Shown one piece after another: positions 48,973-56,779 of a DNA stretch of 64,000 nucleotides. Within the stretch, counting starts at the first letter, position 1. The number at the start of each line of letters is the position of its first letter. The stretch lies in assembly GCF_003856525.1 (NCBI RefSeq), contig NZ_RJVQ01000003.1, forward strand, positions 248,001 through 312,000, given 5' to 3'. Made by a program: the position numbers and the translations under genes. The notes beneath the pieces are model-generated. The model saw only the letters and a program-made list of their open reading frames with translations. It was not told where the DNA came from and ran no database searches. Origin of the DNA: Vibrio viridaestus. GTDB taxonomy: Bacteria > Pseudomonadota > Gammaproteobacteria > Enterobacterales > Vibrionaceae.

Positions 48973-49335
48973 TCAGAAGAGATCCTGAATATCTTGCAGA
49001 TAAGGCTGTGAGCAGGCAAATAAGATGGCAGCATTGAGCGCAACTGTTAGCCAAAGCAGTGATTTAAAAGGCTGTTTTTTCGTTTTATGGTTCAGGCTTA
49101 CTTGTGCGAGTAGAGCACCTGGCCATCCTCCCGCTAGAGAGAGAAACAACAAGATTTTCTCTGCAATACGCCACCTGCGATTACGAGCTGCTGATTTATC
49201 CCAAGCAAAAACGAAGAAGGTGACAAGACTAAAACAAGCATAGAATCCGCCAACATACGCTTGATAAGAGTAGGTTCTAAGAACCAATAATACATAAAGA
49301 GTGAGTAGGGCGATGCATGTAAGACGAGTCTTCAT
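48973..49335 (-). CDS. DUF1294 membrane protein
   Basis: This protein of about 120 residues has three hydrophobic helices. Between the second and third lies FAWDKSAARNRRWRIAEKIL and then LSLAGGWPGALLAQ, the DUF1294 signature. The function is not known. ATG 49335 lies eight bases after the stop of the AlkA-like gene, so the two are probably cotranscribed. The longer frame to 49410 would overlap that gene by 68 bases and is less likely. Confidence 0.82.
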   Translation of the reverse strand: MKTRLTCIALLTLYVLLVLRTYSYQAYVGGFYACFSLVTFFVFAWDKSAARNRRWRIAEKILLFLSLAGGWPGALLAQVSLNHKTKKQPFKSLLWLTVALNAAILFACSQPYLQDIQDLF

Positions 49336-49342
49336 AGGGATA

Positions 49343-50011
49343 TTATTTTTTATCTTTGAGTTCAGTCGTGAGTGAGTGGTAATAATGCCAGAGAAACAGC
49401 GCGCCGACACTCTGCCAAGGCGACCAGTGCTCGATCATTTTACGCGCTTTAGCTGGTGTTGGCTTCGTTTCCAAACCTTTCAGTTTTTGTAGTCCGAGTA
49501 AAATACCCAAATCATCCGCGGGGAATACATCGAGTCTCCCCAACGAAAACAACAAATAAATTTCAGCACTCCAGCGACCAAAACCACGCAGTTTGGTAAT
49601 CGCGGCGATAGCGTCTTCGTTCGTCATGGATTCCAATGCGTCAATATCAAAACGTCCCGAGATAACTTCTTGAGCTAAACCCTGGATGTATTCGATTTTT
49701 CGTCTGGATAATCCGACGTCACGCATCTCTTGTTCAGATAGAGAGGAAATCCTCGCAGGGGTTATTTCTCCCGCAAGCGTCGCAAATCGCTTAAATATAG
49801 TATTGGCAACCTTGGTTGAGAGTTGTTGACTGATAATGGTTGAGACAAAGGTAACAAAGCCTTTGTCACTGACTCTAGGAGCCGGAACCCCAACGATTTT
49901 CACGGCGCTTTGAATATCGTTATCTCGCTGTGAGAGAAAGGTGATTCCAAGTTCTATTGTGTTGTTATCTATCATTCGGGAACGGTCAGGCGAATAGGGT
50001 TTGGAAAGCAT
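49343..50011 (-). CDS. AlkA-like DNA-3-methyladenine glycosylase (HhH-GPD family)
   Basis: This 222-residue base-excision enzyme has a helix-hairpin-helix (ITKLRGFGRWSAEIYLLF) and the catalytic Asp in VFPADDLGI. Early stretches such as FVSTIISQQLSTKVANTIF match AlkA. It should remove alkylated bases from DNA. The start is uncertain: ATG 50011 and ATG 49975 (MIDNNTIELG) both lack a clear ribosome site. Its 5' end overlaps the attC-like repeat 50008-50099. An Ada-like methyltransferase lies about 2.2 kb away, beyond the cassettes, so the two repair genes may once have been closer. Confidence 0.88.
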   Translation of the reverse strand: MLSKPYSPDRSRMIDNNTIELGITFLSQRDNDIQSAVKIVGVPAPRVSDKGFVTFVSTIISQQLSTKVANTIFKRFATLAGEITPARISSLSEQEMRDVGLSRRKIEYIQGLAQEVISGRFDIDALESMTNEDAIAAITKLRGFGRWSAEIYLLFSLGRLDVFPADDLGILLGLQKLKGLETKPTPAKARKMIEHWSPWQSVGALFLWHYYHSLTTELKDKK

Positions 50012-50099
50012 AACGGCTAATGGCTTAGAAAAACATCCGAATTTTGTGCGTGGATATACGTTTGGTTCTTAACACTACTTCCTTTGTCAGCCGTTATAT
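50008..50099 (-). repeat. attC-like inverted repeat after the 50103-50492 gene
   Basis: On the reverse strand, TATAACGGCT begins three bases past the gene's stop, and AGCCGTTATG closes the stretch about 90 bases on. These outer arms look like the R'' and R' ends of an integron attC. Inner L arms are not clear and the core does not fit GTTRRRY, so this may be a degenerate site or an unrelated repeat. Confidence 0.35.
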
Positions 50100-50102
50100 A
50101 GC

Positions 50103-50492
50103 CTAAGCTTTTGCGCAATGCCTACCGTTAATCCAGATTTTTAAATAAAGTACCGCTAAAATTGTTTCTGTAACTATCGCTAGCAATATCCCTGCACCAG
50201 CAAAACCACGAAAATATTCCACAGTCCCGAGCGTTGCTAAACCAAACATTGAAACTGAAAAGCAGAGACACACGGACTGCCTATATTCTGAGTGTCCAAA
50301 ACTTCTCACAGACCAACTTAGCACGGACAAACCAAGAAATAGCATTGCAGCTCTCCTTCCCATAAAGAGTGCAGAACTGTATGCTTCGACACCAAAGAGC
50401 CAGAATAATACCTCAGGTACTAGTAGCAGCACAGCACATAAAGTCAGTGCGATTAATGCGGTAGATATGCTTAAAAGTTTAAAGTTAATCAT
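50103..50492 (-). CDS. unrecognised small membrane protein, possible cassette gene
   Basis: This 129-residue protein has four hydrophobic helices (about 8-32, 42-62, 76-96, 98-120). No family is recognised with confidence. It lies on the same strand as the two cassette genes, 77 bases past the core-like GCCTAAC that ends cassette B, and is followed by an attC-like repeat. It may be a third cassette whose 5' end recombined with the truncated cassette B. Start ATG is at 50492. Confidence 0.65.
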   Translation of the reverse strand: MINFKLLSISTALIALTLCAVLLLVPEVLFWLFGVEAYSSALFMGRRAAMLFLGLSVLSWSVRSFGHSEYRQSVCLCFSVSMFGLATLGTVEYFRGFAGAGILLAIVTETILAVLYLKIWINGRHCAKA

Positions 50493-50568
50493 ATTAATCT
50501 GATATTTGTTTCAGCTTCTGCTCGAATAGAATTGAAATGCTTGCATATTTTGTCAATTGAAACGCCTT

Positions 50569-51196
50569 GTTAGGCATTTTTCTCCACTGGTGCATACAAC
50601 CAAATTTTTAATTCCTGATCAGAGCCAAAATTTGTTTGCACATGAATCATACCTAAATCATCAGGCAAAATTACCCGATGTTCTTCTATTAGCTTCTCAA
50701 TTCTCTCAATATAATCAGGAACTTTTCTATCAAAAGCGATTGCACTTTTATTGATTTTACTAAATGGATTGTGAGCATGAAGCATATCTCCACAAGAGTC
50801 ATAAGCATCACGAAATTGCTTTTTAGTTAGATATCCAGAACGAAGATCATGCCACTTACCTTTGAAATATCCTTGTGCGGGTATAGGATAGAAATTAGGA
50901 TTTATAGCCTCTATTTTCGAAATAATTCGATTTGCATGCCAATCTTTTGCTATATCAGCTCGCACTTCTTTATATTGTTCTTTGTGTGCGATAAGAGACG
51001 CGTATGCAATTAATTCAAGTATTTTTCTCAGTTGTAACGCTTCTGTTTCTATTTTTGCTTTCAGGTATACAACATCTGCTTTACCATCGCACAATGCTTT
51101 TAATACTTCTATTCTCTTGTCTATTTCGCACATTAACCAGAGATATTTTTTCCTGATGCGTGAATTATCCACTTGCGACCTGACTTGTATGCCTAA
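50569..51196 (-). mobile_element. integron gene cassette B, attC truncated
   Basis: The cassette begins at the core G/TTAGGC (51197/51196) and carries the gene 50570-51172. Its R'' box GCCTAAC (reverse strand, 50575-50569) is the exact complement of its own 5' core GTTAGGC, as expected of one cassette. After GCCTAACAAGGCGTTT the usual attC body does not follow; AT-rich sequence takes over, so most of this attC is missing. Confidence 0.65.
50570..51172 (-). CDS. cassette B protein, unknown function
   Basis: This 200-residue soluble, mostly helical protein is not recognised. It is rich in charged helices in the first 90 residues (KALCDGKADVVYLKAKIE, LRKILELIAYASLIAHKEQ) and beta-like near the end (MIHVQTNFGSDQELKIWLYA). 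The helical half recalls HEPN-type or other mobile-element proteins, but no catalytic motif stands out. The stop codon TAA lies inside the attC R'' box, common for cassette genes. The start is GTG 51172 or ATG 51133; the GTG has CAGGT upstream. Confidence 0.75.
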   Translation of the reverse strand: MDNSRIRKKYLWLMCEIDKRIEVLKALCDGKADVVYLKAKIETEALQLRKILELIAYASLIAHKEQYKEVRADIAKDWHANRIISKIEAINPNFYPIPAQGYFKGKWHDLRSGYLTKKQFRDAYDSCGDMLHAHNPFSKINKSAIAFDRKVPDYIERIEKLIEEHRVILPDDLGMIHVQTNFGSDQELKIWLYAPVEKNA

Positions 51197-51314
51197 CGCT
51201 GAGCTAAGTGGCTGCCAACGCCTTGATTACTCAAAGCACTGCACCTTAACCACAAAACTGGCTGAAACTAAAAATGCCACGCGTTGGCAGTCCGCTTGAG
51301 CGACTTGTTATAGC
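51191..51314 (-). repeat. integron attC site, Vibrio-repeat-like (cassette A)
   Basis: On the reverse strand the site runs from GCTATAACAAG to GCGTTAGGC in 124 bases. It carries the inner arms CTGCCAACGCGTGGC and GGCGTTGGCAG, and the CGTGGCATTTTTAGTTTCAG stretch closely matches the V. cholerae repeat. The outer R'' (GCTATAAC) pairs with the cassette's own 5' core GTTATAGC at 51922-51915; the R' core is GTTAGGC, with TTAGGC belonging to the next cassette. Confidence 0.9.
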
Positions 51315-51921
51315 GCTACTCACCATGATTGCATATTAGTTCTAGCATCGAGGTCGTGCATTATTACGGAATCAGCGCCATCTAACTCTTCACTAATGTC
51401 ATTGATCATTTCCCCAAGATGACGGAGGTTTATATAAAAGATCCCGTCAGTTGACCCCTTGCCACTTCGATCAGTTGAATACCTAAAACTCATTGAATCA
51501 GGATCTGCTTTTGCTAATTCATTAACAAAGTGCTCGACTCGGGCAAACTTCTTATCAATGTTAGATTCGAAAACTTGACGCAAAATCCCTTTGACCGTTT
51601 TCCAAAGCTCATCGATTTTATGGTGTTTTGGATAACCGCCTTCTTGGTCTAAAAGTTGTCGACCATTGCTGACAATATTTTTTAGAAGTAACTCTATATG
51701 CTGCCTATATAAAAACACTATCGGATACACCAAATAATCTTGGTCTCTGCCCGTATCATTTACCTGTAGCACCAACGAATCCGCAGCTAATTTATATCCA
51801 TTGATATAGCCATGTGACATATCTGAATGAAAGTTCAAACAAGCATTATTACGCCAATCACTGTCCGATTTGAACAATGGTTCAAACTCTTGTTTAGCCA
51901 TAGAAACCTCCTGCGCTATAA
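51197..51921 (-). mobile_element. integron gene cassette A
   Basis: The cassette extends from G/TTATAGCGC (core at 51922-51913) through the gene 51320-51901 to the G of GTTAGGC at 51197. GTTATAGCGC at the 5' end and GCGCTATAAC at the attC R'' box are exact complements over ten bases, showing that both ends come from one circular cassette. No integrase gene lies in the window. Confidence 0.85.
51320..51901 (-). CDS. cassette A protein, unknown function
   Basis: This 193-residue soluble protein is not recognised as a named family. The middle section YLVYPIVFLYRQHIELLLKN and the later HHKIDELW resemble HEPN-like helical proteins often found in mobile or defence settings; this is an impression, not a match. 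The start ATG 51901 has AGGAGGTTTCT before it, a very strong ribosome site placed directly after the cassette core. The stop is six bases before the attC. Cassettes of this type usually lack their own promoter. Confidence 0.8.
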   Translation of the reverse strand: MAKQEFEPLFKSDSDWRNNACLNFHSDMSHGYINGYKLAADSLVLQVNDTGRDQDYLVYPIVFLYRQHIELLLKNIVSNGRQLLDQEGGYPKHHKIDELWKTVKGILRQVFESNIDKKFARVEHFVNELAKADPDSMSFRYSTDRSGKGSTDGIFYINLRHLGEMINDISEELDGADSVIMHDLDARTNMQSW

Positions 51922-51922
51922 C

Positions 51923-52254
51923 AGTCTCTTTTCACTGGACAATGTCCACATCACATCTTAGACAAAATATGGATATAAAAACGCTAAGTTTCTGATTAAG
52001 CTAACTTATCTTTTTGCGGAAAAGCTTAAATAACGACATTGTCCATTATATCTGGTCAGTAATGATAAAAACGCTAATCAGTTTAATCCATGAGATGCAT
52101 ATTAAATTGAATAAGACACTTAGGCAAATCTACACAATTCTTGTTATTGAATTTATCGTATCGATTGAAATCGTTCCGTCTTAGCAAAAAACGGATAGCG
52201 TCAATGTCGTAATTATGATGATATTTGTGGGTTAACGACGGTTAGGAATAAGCC
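51923..52254. other. gap between cassette A and the Ada-like gene
   Basis: About 330 AT-rich bases with no gene seen. It holds an imperfect duplication: a GACAATGTCCA-like start followed by ATAAAAACGCTAA at 51938-51987, and again at 52034-52077. The 13-base ATAAAAACGCTAA is exact at 51975-51987 and 52065-52077. Confidence 0.55.
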
Positions 52255-53118
52255 ATGAGTGAAGAACAATTCGGTCAACATACGTCACTGGCTGAAGCAC
52301 TGGTGCGGTTGGCGCGATATATTGAAGAGCATGCGGATGAGAAGATTACCTTAGCAGAATTAGCGCAACAGGTTGGGCTGTCAGCATCACGTTTGCAGCG
52401 TGTTTTTAAGAATCACTTTGGTTTATCGCCAAAAGCGTATCAGGATGCAGTGCGTATGGACTTACTTAAAAAATCGCTTAAGGAATCCAACAGTGTTACA
52501 GACGCTATTTTCGAGGCTGGATTTGGTTCAGTGAGCCGAATCTACGGTGAAGAGTCTCGTTCACTAGGTATGCCACTCAAGTCTTACAAAGTTGGTGGGG
52601 AAGGGGAAGTCATACACTATGTAATTAAACCTTGTTCATTGGGGCTGATGTTAATTGCCGCAACGGATATTGGTGTCTGTTGTCTTCAATTTGGCGATAG
52701 TGAATCTGAGTTAGTGGCTCTGCTTGACCAAGAGTTCCCCAACGCTGAATTAATACTCTCTCTCGCCCAGTCTGATTCGCCGCTACTGACGCAATGGATA
52801 GACGCGATAGAACACCATCTTAAAGGTATCGGCCCAAGACCCGATATACCTCTGGATATTCGCGGAACGGTCTTCCAGAAAACGGTATGGGCGTTTCTTT
52901 TAAGCATTAAAGAAGGGGACGTTGTTACCTACGCTGATGTGGCAGAAAAGATCGGCAAGCCAAATGCTACCAGAGCGGTGGGAACCGCTTGTGGCAAGAA
53001 CCGTATCGGAGTGCTTGTGCCCTGTCATCGTGTGTTGCGCAGCGATGGGGGACTGGGTGGATACCGTTGGGGTTTGGAGCGTAAACAGTGCTTGCTTGAA
53101 AAAGAGCGTAAAAAGTAA
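52255..53118 (+). CDS. Ada-like fusion: AraC-type HTH plus O6-methylguanine-DNA methyltransferase
   Basis: This 287-residue protein has an AraC-type helix-turn-helix (about 15-110, LAELAQQVGLSASRLQRVFK) fused to a methyltransferase domain (about 120-285). The acceptor is C257 in VPCHRVLRSDGGLGGYRWGL, and TVFQKTVWAFL is the usual helix. It repairs O6-alkylguanine by taking the alkyl group onto Cys. The N-terminal zinc domain that lets E. coli Ada sense methyl phosphotriesters is absent, so activation of transcription must work differently, if at all. Start ATG 52255 has GGTTAGGAA upstream. A repeated 13-mer lies in its upstream region. Confidence 0.93.
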   Translation: MSEEQFGQHTSLAEALVRLARYIEEHADEKITLAELAQQVGLSASRLQRVFKNHFGLSPKAYQDAVRMDLLKKSLKESNSVTDAIFEAGFGSVSRIYGEESRSLGMPLKSYKVGGEGEVIHYVIKPCSLGLMLIAATDIGVCCLQFGDSESELVALLDQEFPNAELILSLAQSDSPLLTQWIDAIEHHLKGIGPRPDIPLDIRGTVFQKTVWAFLLSIKEGDVVTYADVAEKIGKPNATRAVGTACGKNRIGVLVPCHRVLRSDGGLGGYRWGLERKQCLLEKERKK

Positions 53119-53140
53119 AACGGCCTCATCAGAGGCCGTT
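53119..53140. terminator. bidirectional terminator between Ada-like and lipoprotein genes
   Basis: AACGGCCTC / GAGGCCGTT has an ATCA loop. On the reverse strand it is followed by TTACTTTTT. Confidence 0.88.
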
Positions 53141-53144
53141 AATA

Positions 53145-53549
53145 TTAGGACGGATTTTTAACCGGTTCACACGTCTTCTTGGTAATGATCTGATCGACCA
53201 TTAGCTGGCCGCGTGGATTGCGCATCTTAATTCGATAGGCAATACCAATATCAAGATTTGCCAGGGTGGTTTTATCATTGCAGTAAAATTTAATGCTTTG
53301 ATTTAGCACCTGTTTTATGGGCTTGGCACCGCTCTCATCTGAGTTATAAATCATCATGATTTCAATCATGCTTTTGCTCGCACTTGCACGCATGATATGA
53401 AGAGGGCCAACTTCATAAGGAAGTTCAGACTGAATTAAACTCGCGCGGTTGGCCGCTAAGAGTTCGAGTTGCTTTTCTTCATTACTCGTTGAACTACAGG
53501 CAAAGAGAAAAATTGAAAATAGAACGACCAGAAGGCGTTGAATAGACAT
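53145..53549 (-). CDS. lipoprotein, likely T2SS pilotin of the AspS/GspS-beta type
   Basis: This 134-residue lipoprotein has a lipobox FLFAC (Cys18). The body has LLAANRASLIQSELPYEVG, IEIMMIYNSD, QSIKFYCND and YRIKMRNPRGQLMVDQIITK, with two Cys (about 99 and 127) that could form a disulfide. This pattern fits my recollection of the Vibrio pilotin AspS, which takes the secretin GspD to the outer membrane. No type II secretion gene lies nearby, which is normal for pilotins. It starts two bases before the yciI stop on the same strand, so the two may be cotranscribed. Confidence 0.6.
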   Translation of the reverse strand: MSIQRLLVVLFSIFLFACSSTSNEEKQLELLAANRASLIQSELPYEVGPLHIMRASASKSMIEIMMIYNSDESGAKPIKQVLNQSIKFYCNDKTTLANLDIGIAYRIKMRNPRGQLMVDQIITKKTCEPVKNPS

Positions 53550-53551
53550 AA

Positions 53552-53848
53552 TTAGAATACTTGTTTATAAGGTTTAACAACAACAGAGGCATAGACTCCT
53601 GCTTCAACATACGGGTCGGCATCAGCCCATGATTTCGCTTCTTCTAAAGAATTGAAATCAGCAATAACGGTAGAGCCCGTAAAACCGGCTTCCCCTGGAT
53701 TCTCTGAATCTATCGCTGGCATTGGCCCTGCAGTGAGCAGACGGCCTTCATCCTTAAGTGTTTGAAGACGTTCCAGATGCTTTGGACGCACGCTCATACG
53801 TTTTTCTAGTGAATTTTCGATGTCCTGAGAAAAAATAACATACCACAT
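53552..53848 (-). CDS. yciI: YciI family protein
   Basis: This 98-residue protein has the ferredoxin-like alpha-beta YciI domain: [17 protein letters not shown] at the start, [20 protein letters not shown] in the middle, and [23 protein letters not shown] at the end, with the conserved His-Asp region represented by the DPY segment. The function is not established. In enterics it also sits near yciA and yciB and upstream of trp, so the grouping here is a conserved neighbourhood. Start ATG 53848. Confidence 0.9.
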   Translation of the reverse strand: MWYVIFSQDIENSLEKRMSVRPKHLERLQTLKDEGRLLTAGPMPAIDSENPGEAGFTGSTVIADFNSLEEAKSWADADPYVEAGVYASVVVKPYKQVF

Positions 53849-53999
53849 AGACGAAATCCTTATACGAGATGATGATAAAAATATACAAATAACCTGACTG
53901 AATAACTTACAGTATAGGGCTAGTCATGCATATGAATTAGGCCACAATTTACCTTAATATGACTGCGAACTCAGCCTTTAATTTCATCGACCTACGAAT

Positions 54000-54395
54000 T
54001 TATTTTTCGATCGCGCGAGGTTTGCCCTCTGCATCGATGGCTACGTAGTTAAACGTCGCATCACAAACCATGAATCGATCACCGATACCGTCTTTTTTCA
54101 CCGGTTTAACCCAGACTTCTAAATCGATAGACATGGAAGAGCGACCAATTCTGACGCATTCGCCATAGACACAAACCACATCACCAACTCGTACTGGCTT
54201 TTTAAACGTAATACTCGAAACAGAGACGGTCACGATTCTACCACCCGAGATCTCTTTGGCCAAAATACCACCTGAGAGGTCAATCTGGGACATAATCCAA
54301 CCACCAAAAATATCACCATTGGCATTGGTGTCTGCGGGCATTGCTAGGGTGCGAGTTAAAAGTTGTCCTTTTGGTGTTTCAGTCTTTGAGCTCAT
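54000..54395 (-). CDS. yciA: acyl-CoA thioesterase YciA
   Basis: This 131-residue hot-dog-fold enzyme hydrolyses a broad range of acyl-CoAs. The signature ADTNANGDIFGGWIMSQIDL contains the catalytic Asn-x-x-Gly-Asp, and VTVSVSSITFKKPVRVGDVV and MVCDATFNYVAID follow as in E. coli YciA (132 residues). It lies about 150 bases before yciI and about 130 after yciB, with a hairpin between it and yciB. Start ATG 54395. Confidence 0.96.
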   Translation of the reverse strand: MSSKTETPKGQLLTRTLAMPADTNANGDIFGGWIMSQIDLSGGILAKEISGGRIVTVSVSSITFKKPVRVGDVVCVYGECVRIGRSSMSIDLEVWVKPVKKDGIGDRFMVCDATFNYVAIDAEGKPRAIEK

Positions 54396-54431
54396 GATTT
54401 ACGTTATCCATTCATTAAAAGCACTAGGCAA

Positions 54432-54461
54432 GAAAAAGCCAAGAGTGACTAGCTCTTGGCT
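54432..54461 (-). terminator. terminator after yciB
   Basis: AGCCAAGAG / CTCTTGGCT has a seven-base loop and is followed on the reverse strand by TTTTTCTTGC. It separates yciB from yciA. Confidence 0.8.
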
Positions 54462-54523
54462 AAAAATGCATTATATCGATTCAGCAAGGATTGTGAATCA
54501 AAGGTTTTGCAAGGTGTTAGAAA

Positions 54524-55060
54524 TTATTTATCCGTATCTTTCGGAATGTGTTTATAGATGTAGATACCCGTAAGAAGGGTGTAGACCAGCGTGGCAACTA
54601 ATAGACCAAATACTTTAAAGTTCACCCAGACATCTAGGGGTAAGCGAAACGCCACATACACATTGATAATCGCACAAACAACGAAAAACAGAACCCAAGC
54701 CCAGTTTACTTTGGTCCAAACTGCATCTGGCAGTTCTAGCTCTTTACCCAGCATTCCTTTGATTGCCGATTTACCCATCATGTGACTAACTGCTAAACCG
54801 ATAGCAAATACAAGATAAACAATGGTTACCTTCCATTTTATAAAGTTGTCATCATGCAAGAAAATAGTCATGCCACCGAATACAGCGACGAGAACGAAAG
54901 TAATTAGCTGAACTTTTTCGACTTTTTTGTAGAGGAAGTAAGTGACGACGATTTGGATAGCGGAAGCAACGATAAGGGCGCCGGTGGCAACATAAATATC
55001 GTAGAGTTTGTACAGTGCAAAGAAAATAATTAGTGGTATGAAATCGATGAGTTGCTTCAT
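54524..55060 (-). CDS. yciB: YciB septation / intracellular membrane protein
   Basis: This 178-residue inner-membrane protein (IspA/IspZ/YciB family) has five hydrophobic helices: [20 protein letters not shown] at the start, [20 protein letters not shown] in the middle and [17 protein letters not shown] near the end. It is linked to cell division and envelope integrity, but its exact role is open. The length matches E. coli YciB (179). Start ATG 55060. Confidence 0.96.
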   Translation of the reverse strand: MKQLIDFIPLIIFFALYKLYDIYVATGALIVASAIQIVVTYFLYKKVEKVQLITFVLVAVFGGMTIFLHDDNFIKWKVTIVYLVFAIGLAVSHMMGKSAIKGMLGKELELPDAVWTKVNWAWVLFFVVCAIINVYVAFRLPLDVWVNFKVFGLLVATLVYTLLTGIYIYKHIPKDTDK

Positions 55061-55144
55061 AAGTTTTGTTATTCCTACTCTTTTAACTGGCGCTAGTCTA
55101 ACGGATTTCTCAGGCGAGCTAAATAGCAGGTAGCACTTAGAAAC

Positions 55145-55172
55145 AAAAAGGCTGCCATTTGGCAGCCTTTTT
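55145..55172. terminator. terminator after the symporter gene
   Basis: AAAAAGGCTGCC / GGCAGCCTTTTT has an ATTT loop. On the reverse strand it lies 19 bases past the symporter stop. Confidence 0.92.
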
Positions 55173-55191
55173 CGTACTCAACAATGAAATA

Positions 55192-56454
55192 TTATTCTTG
55201 AGTCACTGTTTGTTTCTCGGCTTCTTCTTCAGTCTCTTCGATTAAAGAATCAACGATTAACGCACAAGCAGCATCACCAGTGATGTTTAGCGCGGTACGA
55301 ATCATGTCGAAGATACGGTCAAGAGCGAATAGTAATGGTAGACCTTCAATTGGAATACCTGCCGCAAGCAGTACTGCAACCACTAAGAACGATGGTCCCG
55401 GAACACCAGCTTGACCAACAGCGCCAAGAGTCGCTGTGATAATGATAGCAACATAAGCGCCCATACTTAGGTCGATGTTAAATAGTTGCGCAAAGAAGAT
55501 AGCTACTAGGCCATAGTAAATTGCGTTACCTGACATGTTAATCGTCGCACCTAAAGGAAGTACGAACGATGCGGTTGAGTTACGTACACCAAGGTCATTT
55601 TCACATGCGTCCATCGTCACGGGAAGTGTTGCCATAGACGAGGCGGTTGAAAGTGCGACAGCTTGAGGTTTTTTCATTACAGAAATGAATTTACGCGCTG
55701 AAGTCTTTGTGAACAGTTGAATCATCAGTGGGTATACGATGAAACCAAAAATCAGAATTGCAGCAACATAAACAACAAACAGTTTTAAAACAACAGTAAG
55801 GGCGGAGAAACCAAATGTACCAACGGCTTCTGCCATAAGACCAAACACACCAATTGGAGCGATGATCATCACTTTGTTGATCATCCAAACCATAGCATCA
55901 ACGATGGTGTTCACGCCTTTGATGATTGGAGTACGCTTTTCTTCACTTTGTTTGGCAATCGCGATACCGAAGAATAGGCAGAAAACCAAAATTTGCAGAA
56001 TGTTTGCGTCGTTCAGTGACTGGAAAACGTTGGTTGGGATCATACCAATGATGGTTTCCCAGAAAGTAGGTAAGTCACCTTTCGATGCGTATTCCGATGA
56101 GAACATTCCTTGTACTCCGGAGACATCAATACCAAGTCCTGGTTTGAAGATCGCACCCATGACCAATGCTAGTGCTACCGCTAGTGCTGATGTTACAGCA
56201 AAGTAGAGTAAGGTTGTGACACCTACTTTACCAGCAGATTGGCTGTTCCCAAGACCTGCTGCACCTGAAATTAGGGCAACTGCGACCAAAGGAATAACAA
56301 GCATTTTAATTAAATTGATGAAAATAGCGCCAAGCGGTGAAAATACCGCGGCATCATGTCCCATCATGGCACCAACAACAGTACCGACAATCATCGCAAT
56401 AACGACTTGAAAGCCGATATTTGTAAGTAAATTCTTTTGATTTAACACTTCCAT
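55192..56454 (-). CDS. dicarboxylate/amino acid:cation symporter (DAACS family)
   Basis: This inner-membrane symporter of about 420 residues has eight membrane helices and two re-entrant loops. The hallmark STASSMATLPVTMDACEN (SSxxTLP) and the PLGATINMSGNAIYYG segment are typical of GltP/DctA-type carriers for glutamate, aspartate or C4 acids. VGQAGVPGPSF forms the second loop. ATG 56454 is preferred to the longer frame (56565), though AGAGG lies only two bases before it. GTG 56448 would have better spacing. It is monocistronic with its own terminator. Confidence 0.93.
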   Translation of the reverse strand: MEVLNQKNLLTNIGFQVVIAMIVGTVVGAMMGHDAAVFSPLGAIFINLIKMLVIPLVAVALISGAAGLGNSQSAGKVGVTTLLYFAVTSALAVALALVMGAIFKPGLGIDVSGVQGMFSSEYASKGDLPTFWETIIGMIPTNVFQSLNDANILQILVFCLFFGIAIAKQSEEKRTPIIKGVNTIVDAMVWMINKVMIIAPIGVFGLMAEAVGTFGFSALTVVLKLFVVYVAAILIFGFIVYPLMIQLFTKTSARKFISVMKKPQAVALSTASSMATLPVTMDACENDLGVRNSTASFVLPLGATINMSGNAIYYGLVAIFFAQLFNIDLSMGAYVAIIITATLGAVGQAGVPGPSFLVVAVLLAAGIPIEGLPLLFALDRIFDMIRTALNITGDAACALIVDSLIEETEEEAEKQTVTQE

Positions 56455-56779
56455 AACCTCTGTGCTAATTAATGTACAACATCCTGGAATTAACCACTTA
56501 TTAACAATAAAAATGTGGATAATTATTCGACTGTGCTTTTTACACATCTCTGACTTAATGATCAAGCAGAATTACTATGAATGGGGATCTAAACAGGAAA
56601 ATACTTCATGTTTGGGGAATATGTAGTCAAATATAGGGTAAAAGTATTGCGCAAACGTTTACGGCACGTTATCGATGTTACGGAAATGAGAGATATGGAA
56701 GCAGACGTATATACTGAAAAAGGGCTTGTTTACATAAATAAACAAGCCCTTTAAAAGTGCATAATTCTATCGAAGAAAT
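56455..56779. other. intergenic region between trpA and the symporter gene
   Basis: About 325 AT-rich bases. The trp operon terminator is at 56715-56752. The remainder is the likely promoter region of the symporter, with no gene seen. Confidence 0.5.
56715..56752 (-). terminator. terminator of the trp operon
   Basis: AAAGGGCTTGTTTA / TAAACAAGCCCTTT is a 14-base perfect stem with a six-base loop. On the reverse strand it is followed by TTCAGT. It lies about 30 bases past the trpA stop. Confidence 0.9.

Noticed and set aside
50103-50492. A confident third integron cassette
   Set aside because: The downstream repeat lacks clear inner arms and a proper core, and no 5' core complementary to it was found.
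52255-53118. Full Ada protein
   Set aside because: The N-terminal zinc/phosphotriester domain is missing, so the gene is described as Ada-like only.
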